Positions 63,789-64,000 of a stretch of DNA of 64,000 nucleotides are shown in pieces. Source of the stretch: Branchipolynoe longqiensis (taxonomy: Eukaryota > Annelida > Polychaeta > Phyllodocida > Polynoidae). A program made the translations under genes and the position numbers. The notes below the pieces were generated by a model. It was not told the origin of the DNA. It was given only the letters and a program-made list of their open reading frames with translations, and ran no database searches. Location of the stretch: NCBI GenBank assembly GCA_030323885.1, contig CM059192.1, forward strand, positions 68,917,890 through 68,981,889. The letters run 5' to 3'. Numbering within the stretch: position 1 is the first letter of the stretch; each line of letters begins with the position of its first letter.

Positions 63789-64000
63789 GGAGTACCAGCC
63801 GCATCCCCACCAGTGTCGACATCAACCACGAGCAGGAACATCCTGGGCCTCCCAAAGCCTAGACTATATGCAGCAGTACATCCTGCAGCCACTGCTGCCT
63901 CTACCGCTGCAGCCTGCATCGCTGCTGCTGCAGTCCCGACACCGCCAGCGTTGAGGGTGCAGCCTCAGTTCCCCGCACAGACAATGGGTCCACCCGCACC
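63789..64000. other. Interior of the second Harbinger element
   Basis: GC-rich, proline/alanine-type codons, possibly the 3' part of exon 2. It runs off the window. Confidence 0.4.

Larger units (their letters stand above)
61229..64000 (+). mobile_element. Second Harbinger-type element, incomplete at the window end
   Basis: CCCCTGTCACACTATGATG at about 61232 resembles the Harbinger TIR and follows TAA. A TATA-driven MADF gene homologous to the one at 7080-7838 lies inside, with its second exon. The transposase and other end would be beyond 64000. Element L is nested in the 5' part. Confidence 0.6.

Overview
This window looks like intergenic DNA from a marine animal, most likely a mollusc and probably a gastropod. 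The main clue is a reverse-strand tRNA-derived SINE at about 39108-39462, which I recognise as a SINE common in molluscan genomes. Two other tRNA-headed SINE families are present, one of them with a conserved central block of the V-SINE type. Large DNA transposons with eukaryotic TATA boxes, GT-AG introns and AATAAA signals exclude bacteria. I found no intact host gene, rRNA or functional tRNA. Almost all coding sequence here belongs to mobile elements, most of them broken.

Layout. 1-3497: minisatellite split by a SINE, a LINE tail, and a TIR element. 3498-8189: a PIF/Harbinger DNA transposon (transposase plus divergent MADF-domain gene) with a GC-rich tyrosine-recombinase block inside it. 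It sits in the reading frame of a LINE that resumes at 8193 and runs to about 11160. 11171-16720: SINEs, LINE tails, small TIR elements and a large palindromic satellite (14690-15665). 16900-20405: a decayed DIRS-type tyrosine-recombinase retroelement (RT, RNase H, methyltransferase-like domain, recombinase), broken by two smaller insertions. 22009-23373: a TIR element carrying satellites and a hairpin whose loop is a run of telomere-type CCCTAA repeats. 23700-29950: possible TRIM, repeats, SINEs and a LINE tail. 29960-33805: a LINE with ORF1 and ORF2. 34935-38085: a second, different LINE. 40490-44190: a second tyrosine-recombinase retroelement with an internal duplication. 44954-46991: three TIR elements lying end to end. 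47020-50745: a DNA transposon with about 330 bp TIRs whose gene is an XPG/FEN1-like nuclease pseudogene, probably Academ. 51382-57096: more TIR elements and inverted repeats. 57390-60681: a third tyrosine-recombinase retroelement with intact gag-like and RT/RNase H frames but a truncated recombinase. 61229-64000: a second Harbinger element, cut by the window end.

The genes do not form a host pathway. They are cut-and-paste elements (Harbinger pairs a transposase with a MADF DNA-binding partner), target-primed LINEs with dependent SINEs, and tyrosine-recombinase retroelements. Nested insertions give a relative order in several places: LINE, then Harbinger, then recombinase block; DIRS, then two small elements. 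A recurring theme is that non-autonomous TIR elements contain internal tandem arrays or share a satellite monomer of about 205 bp.

All family names come from motifs read by eye. No database search was possible.
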